64,000 nt of DNA from Thermoflexus hugenholtzii JAD2 (GTDB lineage Bacteria; Chloroflexota; Anaerolineae; Thermoflexales; Thermoflexaceae): assembly GCF_900187885.1 (NCBI RefSeq), contig NZ_FYEK01000002.1:62001-126000 (forward strand). The letters are read 5' to 3'. The notes beneath the pieces were generated by a model, which had not been told where the DNA came from, made no database searches, and worked only from the letters and a program-made list of their open reading frames with translations. Shown here one piece after another: positions 24,838 through 35,093 of the stretch (position 1 is the stretch's first letter; every line of letters begins with the position of its first letter). A program made the translations under genes and the position numbers.

Positions 24838-26118
24838 ATGGGCATGACCATGGCCGAGAAGATCATCGCTGCCCACGCCGGGGTGGACCGCGTGGAGCCT
24901 GGGGAGCTGGTGGAGGTGCGGGTGGACTTCGTGATGGCCAACGACATCACGGCGGCCCTGGCCATCCGGGAGTTCGAGAAGCTGGAGGTCGAGGGGGTCT
25001 TTGACCGGGAGCGGGTGGCCTTCGTGGCCGATCACTTCGTGCCTCCCCCGAACATCAAAGCGGCCGAGCAGTGTCAAGCGGTCCGCACCTGGGCCCGCCG
25101 CAAGGGGATCCTCTATTTCGAAGGAGGACGCGACGGAGGCATCGAGCACATCGTGCTCCCGGAGCAGGGTTTGGTCCTCCCGGGAGAGATCATCATCGGA
25201 GCCGACTCCCACACCTGCACCTACGGAGCTCTGGGCGCCTTCGCCACCGGGGTGGGCTCCACCGACGCCGCCGTCGCCATGGCGACGGGGCGGCTGTGGC
25301 TGAAGGTTCCTCCCACCATGAGGCTGTTCTACCACGGGACCCTGCGCCCATGGGTGACGGCCAAGGACCTCATCCTCCACACCATCGGCCGCATCGGGGT
25401 GGATGGGGCGCTTTATATGGCGATGTATTTCACCGGCCCTGTCATCTCGCAGCTCAGCATGGATGCCCGCTTCACCATCACCAACATGGCCATCGAGGCC
25501 GGGGCGAAGACGGGGCTGATGGACGTCGACGAGAAGACCTTGGAGTTCGTGCGGCCGCGGGCCCGGCGTCCCTTCACGGTTTACCGGGACGATCCAGACG
25601 CCCGTTATGAGGTGGAGCTGGACTTCAACGTCAGCGATTGGGAGCCGGCGGTGGCCGCGCCCCATCTGCCCTCCAACGTGCGGCCGGTGGGGGAGCTGTC
25701 CCACATCCGCATCGATCAGGTGTTCATCGGCTCCTGCACCAACGGCCGCATCGAGGACCTGCGCCTGGCGGCCCGCATCCTCCAGGGCCAGCGGGTGCAT
25801 CCCGAGGTCCGCTGCATCATCATCCCGGGCAGCGGGGCCGTCTACCGCCAGGCCCTGGCGGAGGGCCTGATCGACATCTTCGTGGAGGCCGGGGCGGTAG
25901 TCGGGCTGCCCTCCTGCGGCCCCTGCATGGGGGGCTACTCGGGCGTGCTGGGGCCCGGGGAGCGCTGTGTCTCGACCACCAACCGCAACTTCGTCGGCCG
26001 CATGGGGCATCCGACCAGCGAGGTGTATCTGGCGAACCCGGCTGTGGCGGCCGCCAGCGCCATCCTGGGGCGCATCGCCAGCCCGGAGGAAGTCCCCACG
26101 ATGGCCGTGGCGGCATAA
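24838..26118 (+). CDS. leuC: 3-isopropylmalate dehydratase, large subunit
   Basis: 426 residues, the length of the archaeal/thermophile-type LeuC rather than the 465-residue enterobacterial form. Aconitase-family [4Fe-4S] enzyme that isomerises 2- to 3-isopropylmalate with LeuD. Cluster cysteines are visible in I-G-S-C-T-N-G-R and S-C-G-P-C-M-G-G-Y. G-A-D-S-H-T-C-T-Y-G and T-N-R-N-F-V-G-R-M-G-H are conserved substrate-site blocks. A GGAGGGGTCGCG precedes the ATG. A 52-codon frame with its own ribosome binding site separates it from leuD. Confidence 0.95.
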   Translation: MGMTMAEKIIAAHAGVDRVEPGELVEVRVDFVMANDITAALAIREFEKLEVEGVFDRERVAFVADHFVPPPNIKAAEQCQAVRTWARRKGILYFEGGRDGGIEHIVLPEQGLVLPGEIIIGADSHTCTYGALGAFATGVGSTDAAVAMATGRLWLKVPPTMRLFYHGTLRPWVTAKDLILHTIGRIGVDGALYMAMYFTGPVISQLSMDARFTITNMAIEAGAKTGLMDVDEKTLEFVRPRARRPFTVYRDDPDARYEVELDFNVSDWEPAVAAPHLPSNVRPVGELSHIRIDQVFIGSCTNGRIEDLRLAARILQGQRVHPEVRCIIIPGSGAVYRQALAEGLIDIFVEAGAVVGLPSCGPCMGGYSGVLGPGERCVSTTNRNFVGRMGHPTSEVYLANPAVAAASAILGRIASPEEVPTMAVAA

Positions 26119-26199
26119 GGCAGCGCCGAAGCCGCCGGATGGGCAGAGCCGGAGAGGCCTCGGGAGAATCGAACGGAAACCGGCTGAGGAGGAGAAACC

Positions 26200-26358
26200 A
26201 TGGAGGACCGCCGCTGGGCTTGGGAGGACGTCCTGGAGGAGGTCATCGCCTCGTGGGAGGCCTCCCATGAGGACGATGGGAAACGCGTCCACGAAGCGGA
26301 TTGGGTCGTGGACTGCATGATGGGTTGCTACAACTTCACCGAGCCGGAGGAGGACTGA
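26200..26358 (+). CDS. Small acidic 52-residue protein between leuC and leuD (function unknown)
   Basis: ATG at 26200, TGA at 26356-26358, two bases before the leuD start. GGAGGAG lies six to seven bases before the ATG, as strong as those of the known operon genes. The product is acidic and Trp-rich, with a possible helix at about residues 8-22 ([13 protein letters not shown]). A C-x-x-x-C pair (Cys39 and Cys43 in D-C-M-M-G-C-Y) sits near the end, and the tail is F-T-E-P-E-E-D. I do not recognise it. Position and coupling to leuD suggest a small partner of the LeuCD iron-sulfur isomerase or a translational-coupling ORF; both are inferences. Confidence 0.6.
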   Translation: MEDRRWAWEDVLEEVIASWEASHEDDGKRVHEADWVVDCMMGCYNFTEPEED

Positions 26359-26360
26359 CG

Positions 26361-26870
26361 ATGCGTTTCCAGGGGCGCGCCTGGGTGTTCGGCGACAACA
26401 TCGACACGGACGTGATCATCCCCGGGCGGTATCTCAACACGACGGACCCGCAGGAGCTGGCCGCCCACTGCATGGAGGGCGTGGACCCGGAGTTCCCCCG
26501 CAAGGTGCAGCCGGGCGACATCGTGGTGGCGGGGCGGAACTTCGGCAGCGGCTCCTCCCGGGAGCATGCCCCCCTCAGCCTGAAGGCGGCCGGGGTCTCC
26601 TGCGTCGTCGCCAAATCCTTCGCCCGCATCTTCTTCCGCAACGCCATCAACATCGGGCTGCCGGTGCTGGAATGTCCGGAGGCCGTGGAGGCGATCCAGC
26701 CCGGGGATGAGCTGGAGGTTCGCCTGGACAGCGGGGAGATCCTCCACCGCCGGACCGGGCAGGTCTTCCGGGCCAAGCCCTATCCGCCGTTCATGCTCGA
26801 GCTGATTCGCGCCGGAGGGCTCATCCCCTACACGAAGGCGCGGCTCCGTCAGGGATCCGTTGTGGCCTGA
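26361..26870 (+). CDS. leuD: 3-isopropylmalate dehydratase, small subunit
   Basis: 169 residues from the ATG at 26361. The swivel domain of the aconitase family: [15 protein letters not shown] at the start, then [14 protein letters not shown], then [16 protein letters not shown]. The short archaeal-type form matches the short LeuC. It works as a LeuC-LeuD heterodimer. It starts two bases after the 52-codon ORF, so its translation is probably coupled to it. Confidence 0.95.
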   Translation: MRFQGRAWVFGDNIDTDVIIPGRYLNTTDPQELAAHCMEGVDPEFPRKVQPGDIVVAGRNFGSGSSREHAPLSLKAAGVSCVVAKSFARIFFRNAINIGLPVLECPEAVEAIQPGDELEVRLDSGEILHRRTGQVFRAKPYPPFMLELIRAGGLIPYTKARLRQGSVVA

Positions 26871-26892
26871 ATCCACTCGATGGAGGAAAGCG

Positions 26893-27117
26893 ATGGGGCG
26901 TCGAGAAAGGAGGTGGACCCGGGTTGCCCCGGGCCGGGAGCTCGTTCGTCGGTTCCTGGCCGGGGCCGCCCGCGCCATCGCCGCCGCTTTCGGCCGGCCG
27001 ATGATCTTCGCATGGCATCCCATACCGGTCGAGGAGGTGCGCGATGGAACGCGTCTGGCTTTACGATACCACGTTGCGCGACGGCAGCCAGCGGGAAGGG
27101 ATCTCCTTCACCGTTGA
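26893..27117 (+). CDS. Possible small basic ORF between leuD and cimA (doubtful)
   Basis: An ATG at 26893 preceded by GGAGGAAAGCG opens a 74-codon, Arg-rich frame that runs 74 bases into cimA in a different frame. No domain is recognised, and the overlap with cimA includes the cimA ribosome binding site. The good ribosome binding site is the only support. It could equally be intergenic sequence. Confidence 0.25.
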   Translation: MGRRERRWTRVAPGRELVRRFLAGAARAIAAAFGRPMIFAWHPIPVEEVRDGTRLALRYHVARRQPAGRDLLHR

Positions 27118-28615
27118 GGACAAGCTGCGCATCACCGAGAAGCTGGACCAGCTCGGCATCCACTACGTCGAAGGAGGATGGCCGGGCTCCAACCCCAAGG
27201 ACGCGGAATACTTCCGCCGGGTGCGGCGGATGAGCCTCCGCCACGCCCGTATCGCCGCCTTCGGCATGACCCGGCGGCCGGGGCGCCGGGCTGAGGACGA
27301 TGAGAACCTGCGGGCGCTGCTGGAGGCGGGGACGCCGGCCGTCACCGTGGTGGGCAAGTCCTGGGACCTCCACGTCCACCGGGTGCTGGAGACCACGCTG
27401 GAGGAGAACCTGGCCATGATCCGGGAGAGCGTGGCCCTCCTCAAGGCCCATGGGCGGGAGGTGATCTACGACGCCGAGCATTTCTTCGACGGCTGGAAGC
27501 GCAACCCGGACTACGCCCTGGCCACCCTCCGGGCCGCCCAGGAAGGCGGAGCCGACTGGATCGTCCTGTGCGACACCAACGGCGGCTCGATGCCGTGGGA
27601 GATCGAGGAAGGGGTGGAGGCCGCGAAGCGAGCGGTCTCCGTCCCCCTGGGGATCCACACCCATAACGACTGCGAGCTGGCGGTGGCCAACTCCCTGGCC
27701 GCCGTCCGCCGGGGTGTCCGGCAGGTGCAGGGGACGATCAACGGCTACGGGGAGCGGGTGGGCAACGCCAACCTGATCTCCATCATCGCTAACCTGAAGC
27801 TCAAGATGGGGATCGATTGCGTGACGGACGAGCAGCTGGCCCGCCTGACGGAGGTCTCCCGCTTCGTAGCCGAGGTGGCTAACCTCCCCCACGATTCCCA
27901 TCAGCCTTACGTGGGGGCCAGCGCCTTCGCCCACAAGGGCGGCATCCACGTGGCCGCTATCCTGAAGACCGAGGAAAGCTACCAGCACATCGATCCCGCC
28001 CGCGTGGGCAACGTCAAGCGGGTGCTGGTCTCCGAGCTCTCCGGGCGGGGGAACATCGTCGCCAAGGCCCTGGAGTTCGGCCTCCGCCTGAACCCCGAGG
28101 ATCCGGCGGTGCAGGCAGTGGTGCGCCGGATCAAGGAGCTGGAGAACGAAGGGTTCTATTTCGAGGACGCCGAGGCCTCGGTGATCCTGATGCTCCGGCG
28201 CGCCCATCCCGACTACATCCCACCCTTCCAGGTGCTGGATTACGTGGTGATGGTGGAGCGGCGGGAGGGCCGCCCGCCGGTGGCCGAGGCCGCCGTCAAA
28301 GTCCGGCTGGATGGGGAGATCGTGCACACCGCCGCGGAGGGCAACGGGCCGGTGAACGCCCTGGACGCGGCGCTGCGCAAGGCCCTCCTCCCTCGCTACC
28401 CGGCCCTCTCCCGGGTGCACCTGACCAACTATCGGGTGCACATCCTCAACGGCGACGCCGGGACGGCGGCCCGGGTGCGGGTGTGGATCGAGAGCACCGA
28501 CGGCCAGCGGGTCTGGCGCACCGTCGGAGCCTCCACTAACATCCTGGAGGCCAGCCGCCTCGCCTTAGAGGACAGCCTGGAGTTTGGGATCGATCCCACG
28601 GTGGATCATCGCTGA
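27044..28615 (+). CDS. cimA: (R)-citramalate synthase
   Basis: 523 residues. It condenses pyruvate and acetyl-CoA to citramalate, giving 2-oxobutyrate for isoleucine without threonine deaminase; LeuCD and LeuB carry out the later steps. CimA-type LeuA homologue: [15 protein letters not shown] at the start, [19 protein letters not shown], and the metal site I-H-T-H-N-D. The E-G-G-W-P-G-S-N-P and A-E-H-F-F-D-G blocks separate it from LeuA. The C-terminal allosteric domain is present. GAGGAGGTGCGCG precedes the ATG. Confidence 0.93.
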   Translation: MERVWLYDTTLRDGSQREGISFTVEDKLRITEKLDQLGIHYVEGGWPGSNPKDAEYFRRVRRMSLRHARIAAFGMTRRPGRRAEDDENLRALLEAGTPAVTVVGKSWDLHVHRVLETTLEENLAMIRESVALLKAHGREVIYDAEHFFDGWKRNPDYALATLRAAQEGGADWIVLCDTNGGSMPWEIEEGVEAAKRAVSVPLGIHTHNDCELAVANSLAAVRRGVRQVQGTINGYGERVGNANLISIIANLKLKMGIDCVTDEQLARLTEVSRFVAEVANLPHDSHQPYVGASAFAHKGGIHVAAILKTEESYQHIDPARVGNVKRVLVSELSGRGNIVAKALEFGLRLNPEDPAVQAVVRRIKELENEGFYFEDAEASVILMLRRAHPDYIPPFQVLDYVVMVERREGRPPVAEAAVKVRLDGEIVHTAAEGNGPVNALDAALRKALLPRYPALSRVHLTNYRVHILNGDAGTAARVRVWIESTDGQRVWRTVGASTNILEASRLALEDSLEFGIDPTVDHR

Positions 28616-28646
28616 AATTCAAAACCCCTGCCCGGGAAGGAAAACG

Positions 28647-29732
28647 ATGGGACGCTTCGTGATCGCCGTGCTGCCCGGAGATGGGATCGGACCGGAGGTG
28701 ACCGCGGAGGCCGTTCGGGTCCTGGAGGCGGTGGGGCGCCGGTTCGGCCATACCTTCGAGTTCCACGAGGCCCTCATCGGGGGGGCGGCCATCGACGCCA
28801 CCGGATCGCCGCTCCCTCCCGAGACCCTGGAGCGGTGTCGTCGCTCGGACGCGATCCTGCTGGGGGCGGTGGGCGGGCCCAAATGGGACGACCCCACCGC
28901 CCCCGTCCGTCCAGAGCAGGGGTTGCTGGGCCTGCGCAAAGCCTTCGACCTCTTCGCCAACCTGCGCCCCGTGCGGGTCTTCCCCGCCCTGGTGGGCGCG
29001 ACGCCGCTCAAGGAGCGGGTGGTGCGGGGCGTGGACCTCCTGTTCGTCCGCGAGCTCACCGGCGGCCTCTACTTCGGTCCCCGCCAGGAGGCCGGTCCGG
29101 ACGGCGAGGAGGCCTACGACACGATGCGCTACACCCGATGGGAGATCGAGCGGGTGGTGCGGCTGGCCGCCCGGCTGGCCCGGGGCCGCCGAAAGCAGCT
29201 CACCTCGGTGGACAAGGCCAACGTGCTGGCTGCCTCCCGCCTGTGGCGCCGGGTGACCGAGGAGGTGGTCCGCCGGGAGTTCCCGGACCTCGCCCTGGAG
29301 CACGTGCTGGTGGACGCCTTCGCCATGCATCTCATCCGGCGTCCGGCGGCCTTCGACGTGGTGGTGACGGAGAACATGTTCGGGGACATCCTCACCGATG
29401 AAGCATCGGTGTTGGCGGGATCCATGGGGATGCTCCCCTCGGCCTCGCTGGGGGAGAGCCCGCCGGGGCTCTTCGAGCCGGTGCACGGCTCGGCCCCCGA
29501 CATCGCCGGGCGCAACCTGGCCAACCCCATCGGGGCGATCCTGAGCGCGGCGCTCATGCTGCGCTACGCCTTCAGCCTGGAGGCGGAGGCCCGAGCGGTG
29601 GAGCAGGCCGTGGAGGCCATTCTCGAAGCCGGCTACCGCACCCGGGACATCGCCGATGGGGAGACCTGCATTGTGGGGACCCGGGAGATGGGGGAGGCCA
29701 TTGCGCAGCGCATCCTTCACTGCGCCTCATAG
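28647..29732 (+). CDS. leuB: 3-isopropylmalate dehydrogenase
   Basis: 361 residues from the ATG at 28647 (GGGAAGG upstream). It oxidatively decarboxylates 3-isopropylmalate with NAD+, and the citramalate-derived analogue. Signatures: [44 protein letters not shown] and [11 protein letters not shown]. It is placed after cimA and before ilvD in the operon. Confidence 0.96.
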   Translation: MGRFVIAVLPGDGIGPEVTAEAVRVLEAVGRRFGHTFEFHEALIGGAAIDATGSPLPPETLERCRRSDAILLGAVGGPKWDDPTAPVRPEQGLLGLRKAFDLFANLRPVRVFPALVGATPLKERVVRGVDLLFVRELTGGLYFGPRQEAGPDGEEAYDTMRYTRWEIERVVRLAARLARGRRKQLTSVDKANVLAASRLWRRVTEEVVRREFPDLALEHVLVDAFAMHLIRRPAAFDVVVTENMFGDILTDEASVLAGSMGMLPSASLGESPPGLFEPVHGSAPDIAGRNLANPIGAILSAALMLRYAFSLEAEARAVEQAVEAILEAGYRTRDIADGETCIVGTREMGEAIAQRILHCAS

Positions 29733-29828
29733 CCCCAGGATGGGCGCCGCTGAAGTATCCTTGAGATCCGTTGAAGGCCACAGGGCTTCCCTTCAGATCC
29801 CTGGAACATGAACGGAGGAGGCACAGCC

Positions 29829-31514
29829 ATGAGCATCTCCGGGAACGGGCGCAAACACCGCAGCGCGCGGGTGACGGAGGGCGTGGAACGGGCTCCCCAC
29901 CGGGCGATGTTCCGGGCGGTGGGCTTGCGGGATGAGGATCTCCGCCGGCCTTTCATCGGCGTCGCCAACACCTGGTTCGAGGCCCAGCCCTGCAACCACC
30001 ACCTCCAACGCCTGGCCGAGCTCGTCAAGCAGGGGATCCGCGACGCCGGGGGTACCCCCATCGAGTTCAACGCCGTCCCGGCCAACGACGCCATCGGCAT
30101 GGGCCATGAAGGGATGAAGGCCTCTTTGGTCAGCCGGGAGCTGATCGCCGACTCCATCGAGCTGGCGGCGGTGGCTTACCAGCTGGACGCCCTGGTGGCC
30201 ATCGGGGGCTGCGACAAGACCCAGCCGGCCTGCGTGATGGCCATGGCCCGCCTGAACCTGCCCTCCATTTATCTTTACGGAGGAAGCGTCCCCCCCGGGA
30301 GCTGGCGCGGACGTGCGGTGACCATCCAGGATGTCTTCGAGGCGGTGGGGGCGGTCTCCCGCGGGCGGATGACCGTGGAGGAGCTGCGGGAGCTGGAGGA
30401 GGTCGCCGTCCCCACCTACGGCGCCTGCGGAGGGATGTTCACCGCCAACACCATGGCCTCCGCCTTCGAGGCCATGGGGCTGACCCTCCCCAACGCTGCC
30501 GCCCCGGTGGCCCCCAGCCGGGCCCGGGAGGAGCTGGCCTACGAGACCGGACGGGCCATCGTTCGCATCCTGGAGGCTGGGATCCGGCCCCGCGACGTCA
30601 TGACCCGGGAGGCTTTCGAGAACGCCATCGCCGTGGCAGCCGCCATGGGCGGCTCCACCAATCTCATCCTTCACCTTCTGGCCATCGCCTACGAAGCCGG
30701 CGTCCCCCTCACCCTGGACGACTTCGAACGGGTCAGCGAGCGGACGCCCCACCTGGCGGACCTGAAGCCGGCGGGCCGATATGTGATGGCGGACATCGAC
30801 CGCATCGGCGGCGTGCCGGTGGTGATGAAAGCCCTCCTGGACGCCGGGCTCCTGCACGGCGACTGCCGCACCGTCACCGGGGAGACCATCGCGGAGCGCC
30901 TGGCCGGCGTGACCTTCCCGGAGAATCAGGATGTGGTCCGCCCGGTGAGCCAGCCCCTCCATCCCACCGGCGGCTACGTGATCCTGCGGGGGAACCTCGC
31001 CCCGGAGGGCGGGGTGTTGAAGATCACAGGGACCACGAAACGCTACCATCGGGGGCCCGCTCGGGTCTTCGACCGGGAGGAGGACGCCTTCCAGGCGGTC
31101 AACAGCGGGCAGATCCGACCGGGGGATGTGGTGGTGGTGCGCTATGAAGGGCCGAAGGGCGGGCCCGGGATGCGGGAGATGCTGGTGGTGACCGCCGCCC
31201 TGGTGGGCCAGGGCTTGAAGGACGAGGTGGCCTTGCTCACGGATGGCCGGTTCTCCGGAGCCACCCATGGCCTCATGATCGGCCATATCTCCCCGGAGGC
31301 CGCCGTTGGCGGACCCCTGGCCCTGTTGCAAGACGGGGATATCATCGTGATCGACGTAGATCGTCGGACCGTGGACGTAGAACTCTCCGAAGAGGAACTG
31401 GCCCGACGCCGGGCGGCCTGGACCCCGCCGCCGCCCAAGTATTCCCACGGCCTCTTCGCCAAATACGCCCGGCTGGTCTCCTCAGCCGCTCAGGGCGCGG
31501 TGTGCATCCCATAG
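29829..31514 (+). CDS. ilvD: Dihydroxy-acid dehydratase
   Basis: 561 residues from the ATG at 29829, preceded by GGAGGAGGC. Iron-sulfur dehydratase giving 2-oxo acids for Val, Ile and Leu. Cluster cysteines: [16 protein letters not shown] and [13 protein letters not shown]. The C-terminal block [10 protein letters not shown] and G-H-I-S-P-E-A are conserved. Length is standard. It completes the common Val/Leu/Ile pathway in this operon apart from the aminotransferase. Confidence 0.96.
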   Translation: MSISGNGRKHRSARVTEGVERAPHRAMFRAVGLRDEDLRRPFIGVANTWFEAQPCNHHLQRLAELVKQGIRDAGGTPIEFNAVPANDAIGMGHEGMKASLVSRELIADSIELAAVAYQLDALVAIGGCDKTQPACVMAMARLNLPSIYLYGGSVPPGSWRGRAVTIQDVFEAVGAVSRGRMTVEELRELEEVAVPTYGACGGMFTANTMASAFEAMGLTLPNAAAPVAPSRAREELAYETGRAIVRILEAGIRPRDVMTREAFENAIAVAAAMGGSTNLILHLLAIAYEAGVPLTLDDFERVSERTPHLADLKPAGRYVMADIDRIGGVPVVMKALLDAGLLHGDCRTVTGETIAERLAGVTFPENQDVVRPVSQPLHPTGGYVILRGNLAPEGGVLKITGTTKRYHRGPARVFDREEDAFQAVNSGQIRPGDVVVVRYEGPKGGPGMREMLVVTAALVGQGLKDEVALLTDGRFSGATHGLMIGHISPEAAVGGPLALLQDGDIIVIDVDRRTVDVELSEEELARRRAAWTPPPPKYSHGLFAKYARLVSSAAQGAVCIP

Positions 31515-31632
31515 TCGCATTTCCTCAATCTTTGGATAAAAAAGTGGTGCGCGCGTGGGGGATCCAAAAACGAGGGCGGGTGGAGAGCAGCCCGGCCCTG
31601 CTTTCTCGATCTGAACAAGGGAGTGCGAACCG

Positions 31633-32688
31633 ATGAGCCGCCAGCCTTCGTTCCGTGTCGCCGTCCTGGGGGCCACCGGGATGGTGGGCCAGTGGCTGGT
31701 CCATCTGCTGGATCGCCACCCGTGGTTCCGGGTGGTGGCCCTCACCGGGTCCGATCGCTCAGTGGGACGGCCTTACGGCGAGGCGTGCCGCTGGCTGCTC
31801 GGCGCGCCGATGCCTGACTGGGCGGCCCGAATGCCCGTCCTTCCCACGGAGCCGGGCTTCGAGGCCGAGCTGGTGATCTCCGCGCTCCCCTCGGAGGTCG
31901 CCCGGGAGGCCGAACCCCGTTTCGCCGCCGCCGGCTACCTGGTGGCGAGCAACGCCTCCGCCTACCGCATGGCCCCGGATGTCCCCCTGTTGATGCCCGA
32001 TGTGAACTTCGACCATCTCGCCCTGCTCTCCCGCCAGCGAGACGAGCGGGGCTGGACCGGCGCCCTTCTCACCAACCCGAACTGCACCACCACCGCGGCC
32101 GTCCTCCCCCTGAAGGCCCTGATGCCCTACGGCGTCCGGCGGGTCCATCTGGTCAGCCTCCAGGCCCTCTCCGGCGCCGGCTACCCCGGGGTCTCCGCGA
32201 TGGAGATCGTCGACAACATCCTCCCCTATATCCCCGGGGAAGAGGAAAAGCTCGAAAAGGAGCCCCGGAAGCTCCTGGGCCGGCTGACGGACGAAGCTGT
32301 GGAGGAAGCGCCCATCCTCCTCAGCGCCCAGACCAACCGCGTCCCGACCCTGGATGGCCATCTGGTGTGTCTCTCCGTGGAGCTGGAGGAGCGGATCTCG
32401 CCGGAGCAGGCGATGGCGGCCATGGCCACCTACCGTCCGCCAGAGGAGGTCGCCGATCTCCCCACCGCGGTCCCGATGCCCATCGTGGTGCGCAGGGAGC
32501 CGGACCGGCCGCAACCGCGCCTGGATCGGATGGCGGGCGGGGGGATGAGCGTGGTCGTGGGCCGGGTGCAGCCCTGCCCCGTCTTCACCCTCAAGTTCGT
32601 CGCCCTGACCCACAACACCATCCGGGGGGCGGCCGGCGCCGCCCTCTTCAACGCCGAAGCCCTCCTGCGCTGGCTCGGGCGGGTGTAG
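31633..32688 (+). CDS. asd: Aspartate-semialdehyde dehydrogenase (archaeal/fungal type)
   Basis: 351 residues. It reduces beta-aspartyl phosphate with NADPH, leading to Thr, Met, Lys and diaminopimelate. The N-terminal motif is V-L-G-A-T-G-M-V-G-Q. The catalytic cysteine is in N-P-N-C-T-T, and the spacing and S-G-A-G-Y-P-G-V block match the archaeal/yeast-like subgroup rather than the E. coli type. The 118-base gap after ilvD shows no terminator, so it may be the last gene of the ilv-leu transcript. Confidence 0.9.
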   Translation: MSRQPSFRVAVLGATGMVGQWLVHLLDRHPWFRVVALTGSDRSVGRPYGEACRWLLGAPMPDWAARMPVLPTEPGFEAELVISALPSEVAREAEPRFAAAGYLVASNASAYRMAPDVPLLMPDVNFDHLALLSRQRDERGWTGALLTNPNCTTTAAVLPLKALMPYGVRRVHLVSLQALSGAGYPGVSAMEIVDNILPYIPGEEEKLEKEPRKLLGRLTDEAVEEAPILLSAQTNRVPTLDGHLVCLSVELEERISPEQAMAAMATYRPPEEVADLPTAVPMPIVVRREPDRPQPRLDRMAGGGMSVVVGRVQPCPVFTLKFVALTHNTIRGAAGAALFNAEALLRWLGRV

Positions 32689-32908
32689 CCCGGGGCCTCG
32701 AACCGACCGGCATCCCGGAAACCTCAACCCAACCGGCGGATCTCTTGGCGCTCCGCAACGGATGGTTCCTCGTTTCGCCGCCCGGGTGGAACACCGGACC
32801 GCGGGAGGTCAATTTCCTCCGCGCGCTTCCTCTCCGTAACGTATAATGTCCGCGGAGCGGCTTTCCCGAGCCGCAGGAACCTTTAAGTGCGCTTCGGGAG
32901 GAAACCCC
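32689..32908 (+). promoter_or_regulatory. Intergenic gap with a possible -10 element
   Basis: 220 bases between asd and the acyl-CoA dehydrogenase. TATAAT occurs at 32842-32847, about 60 bases before the next start codon, but I see no -35 match at 16-18 bases. Nothing else is recognised. Confidence 0.3.
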
Positions 32909-34126
32909 ATGGACTTCCGTCTGAGCGATGAGCACCGGATGGTCCAGCAGATGGTCCGCGAGTTCGCCGAGCGGGAGGTCCGCCCCGTCATCAAGGAACA
33001 TGACCGCGCTCAGAAGCCCATCCCCTGGCTCTTCGAACGTATGGCCACCCTGGGGCTGCTGGGGATCTGCATCCCGGTGAAATACGGCGGCGCGGGCATG
33101 GACTACATCTCCCTGGGGTTAGCTTGCGAGGAGCTGGAGCGCATCGACAGCTCCCTGCGTGTGGTGATGTCCGTCCACGTGGCCCTGAACTCCCTCTCCC
33201 TGTTGCAGTGGGGGACGGAGGAGCAGAAGCAGCGCTATCTGGTCCCCCAGGCGAAGGGGGAGAAGATCGCCGCCTACGCCCTGACGGAGCCCGGCGCCGG
33301 CTCGGACGCGGCGGCCATCCGCACCACCGCAAAACGCCAGGGGGATGTCTACATCTTGAACGGGGAGAAGACCTGGATCAGCTTGGCCGACCTGGCCGAT
33401 CACTTCCTGGTGATCGCCAAGACCGATCCGGAGAAGGGCCACCGCGGCATGTCGGCCTTCATCGTGGAGCGCTCCTTCCCGGGGGTGAAGACCGGGACGA
33501 TCCACGGCAAGCTGGGGGTGCGGGCCGGGAACACCGGGTGGATCGTCTTCGAGAACACGCCAGTGCCTGTGGAGAACCGCCTGGGGGAGGAGGGGGAGGG
33601 CTTCTACATCGCCATGGCAGCCCTGGACAACGGGCGCTACACCGTGGCGGCGGGGGCCACCGGCCTGATCCGGGCCTGCCTGGAGGCCTCGGTGAAATAC
33701 GCCAACGAGCGGATGACCTTCGGCCGGCGCATCGGGGAGCACCAGCTGGTCCAGGAGATGATCGCGAAGATGGCCACCAACTATGAGATCGCCCGCCTCC
33801 TTTACCTGCGGGCGGGCTGGATGAAGAACATGGGCCTGCGGAACACCCGGGAGACCAGCCTGGCCAAATGGTTCGCCACCGAGGCCGCCGTCCAGGCGGC
33901 CCTGGACGCCATCCAGATCCACGGGGCTTACGGCTACAGCGATGAATACGATGTGGAGCGCTACCTGCGCAACGCCAAGGGCGAGGTGATCTACGAGGGC
34001 ACCAGCCAGATCCACACCATCCTGCAGGCGGAATACGCCCTGGGCTACCGGAAGGACCGCCCGCTGCGCTGTGAGCTGCCCGCCTACGACCCCGAGGTTT
34101 GGCGTGCGGAGCCGGCGGTGGCCTGA
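32909..34126 (+). CDS. Acyl-CoA dehydrogenase
   Basis: 405 residues from the ATG at 32909 (GGGAGGAAACCCC upstream). FAD-dependent alpha-beta dehydrogenation of acyl-CoA. Motifs: [11 protein letters not shown] (FAD/substrate block), N-G-E-K-T-W-I-S, and near the C terminus [10 protein letters not shown] with the catalytic-base Glu. Chain-length specificity is not determinable by eye. It passes electrons to ETF, whose two subunits are encoded directly downstream, so the three genes form an obvious functional set. Confidence 0.93.
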   Translation: MDFRLSDEHRMVQQMVREFAEREVRPVIKEHDRAQKPIPWLFERMATLGLLGICIPVKYGGAGMDYISLGLACEELERIDSSLRVVMSVHVALNSLSLLQWGTEEQKQRYLVPQAKGEKIAAYALTEPGAGSDAAAIRTTAKRQGDVYILNGEKTWISLADLADHFLVIAKTDPEKGHRGMSAFIVERSFPGVKTGTIHGKLGVRAGNTGWIVFENTPVPVENRLGEEGEGFYIAMAALDNGRYTVAAGATGLIRACLEASVKYANERMTFGRRIGEHQLVQEMIAKMATNYEIARLLYLRAGWMKNMGLRNTRETSLAKWFATEAAVQAALDAIQIHGAYGYSDEYDVERYLRNAKGEVIYEGTSQIHTILQAEYALGYRKDRPLRCELPAYDPEVWRAEPAVA

Positions 34127-34241
34127 ACACGCTCTGAACACATCCATGCCATGTTCTCCCGGGGTGCTGTGGGTTCGAGGGCCTGAGGCCCTGAGAAGCG
34201 GGGAAGGCTCTCTCATCCTCCGGGCGCACAGGAGGGCTTCC

Positions 34242-35036
34242 ATGCACATCGTGGTGCCAATCAAGCAAACCCCGGATACCACCGCGACCCTCACGGTGGA
34301 TGCGTCCGGGCGTATCTCGTGGGGGGATGCGCCGCTGATCGTGAACCCCTGGGACGAGTTCGCTATTGAGGAGTCCCTGCGGTTGAAGGAGAAGTTCGGC
34401 GGCAAGGTCACTGTGATCACCATGGGGCCGGAATCCGCCAAGGAGGCCCTCAAGCAAGCGGTGGCCATGGGGTGCGATGAAGCCATCCTCCTTCATGACC
34501 CCGCCTTCGAGGGTTCGGATACGGTGGTCACAGCTACCATCCTGGCCGCCGCCATCCGCAAGCTGGGAGCGGTGGACCTGGTCTTCATGGGCAAGGAAAG
34601 CGTGGATGGGAACTCCGCCCAGGTCCCGCCCGCCCTCGCCCGCCGCCTCGGCTGGCCGCTGCTGGCCTATGTGGGGAAGATCCGCGAGATCGATCCTGCC
34701 GGGCGGACCATCGTGGTGGAGCGGATCCTGGAGGAGGGCCGTCAGGTGGTGCGGGCGCCTCTTCCGGCTGTCCTCAGCGCGATGCAGATGAACGAACCCC
34801 GCTATCCTTCCTTTATGGGCATCCGCAAGGCCGCCCGGATGCAGATCCCGGTCTGGACGGCCGCGGATCTGGGGCTGACGCCGGAACAGGTTGGCGCGGC
34901 CGCCTCCGCCGCCCGCTGGCCCTCCGTTTTCGCGCCCCCCAAGCAGGAGATCCAGTGTGAGTTCATCCAGGGCGAGTCCCCCGAGGAGATCGCCCGGATC
35001 CTGGTGGATCGCCTGCTCGCGGAGAAGGTGCTGTAA
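34242..35036 (+). CDS. etfB: Electron transfer flavoprotein, beta subunit
   Basis: 264 residues from the ATG at 34242 (AGGAGGG upstream). ETF domain with the N terminus H-I-V-V-P-I-K-Q-T-P-D and the later G-K-E-S-V-D-G-N-S-A-Q-V-P-P-A-L-A and V-L-S-A-M-Q-M-N-E-P-R-Y-P-S blocks. It binds AMP in ordinary ETFs and forms the heterodimer with EtfA. It follows the acyl-CoA dehydrogenase and precedes etfA by 57 bases. Confidence 0.94.
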   Translation: MHIVVPIKQTPDTTATLTVDASGRISWGDAPLIVNPWDEFAIEESLRLKEKFGGKVTVITMGPESAKEALKQAVAMGCDEAILLHDPAFEGSDTVVTATILAAAIRKLGAVDLVFMGKESVDGNSAQVPPALARRLGWPLLAYVGKIREIDPAGRTIVVERILEEGRQVVRAPLPAVLSAMQMNEPRYPSFMGIRKAARMQIPVWTAADLGLTPEQVGAAASAARWPSVFAPPKQEIQCEFIQGESPEEIARILVDRLLAEKVL

Positions 35037-35093
35037 AGGAACAGGCGCTGTGGCAGGCCACGCTTCCGGAACGAACCCGCTGGGAGGATCCGC

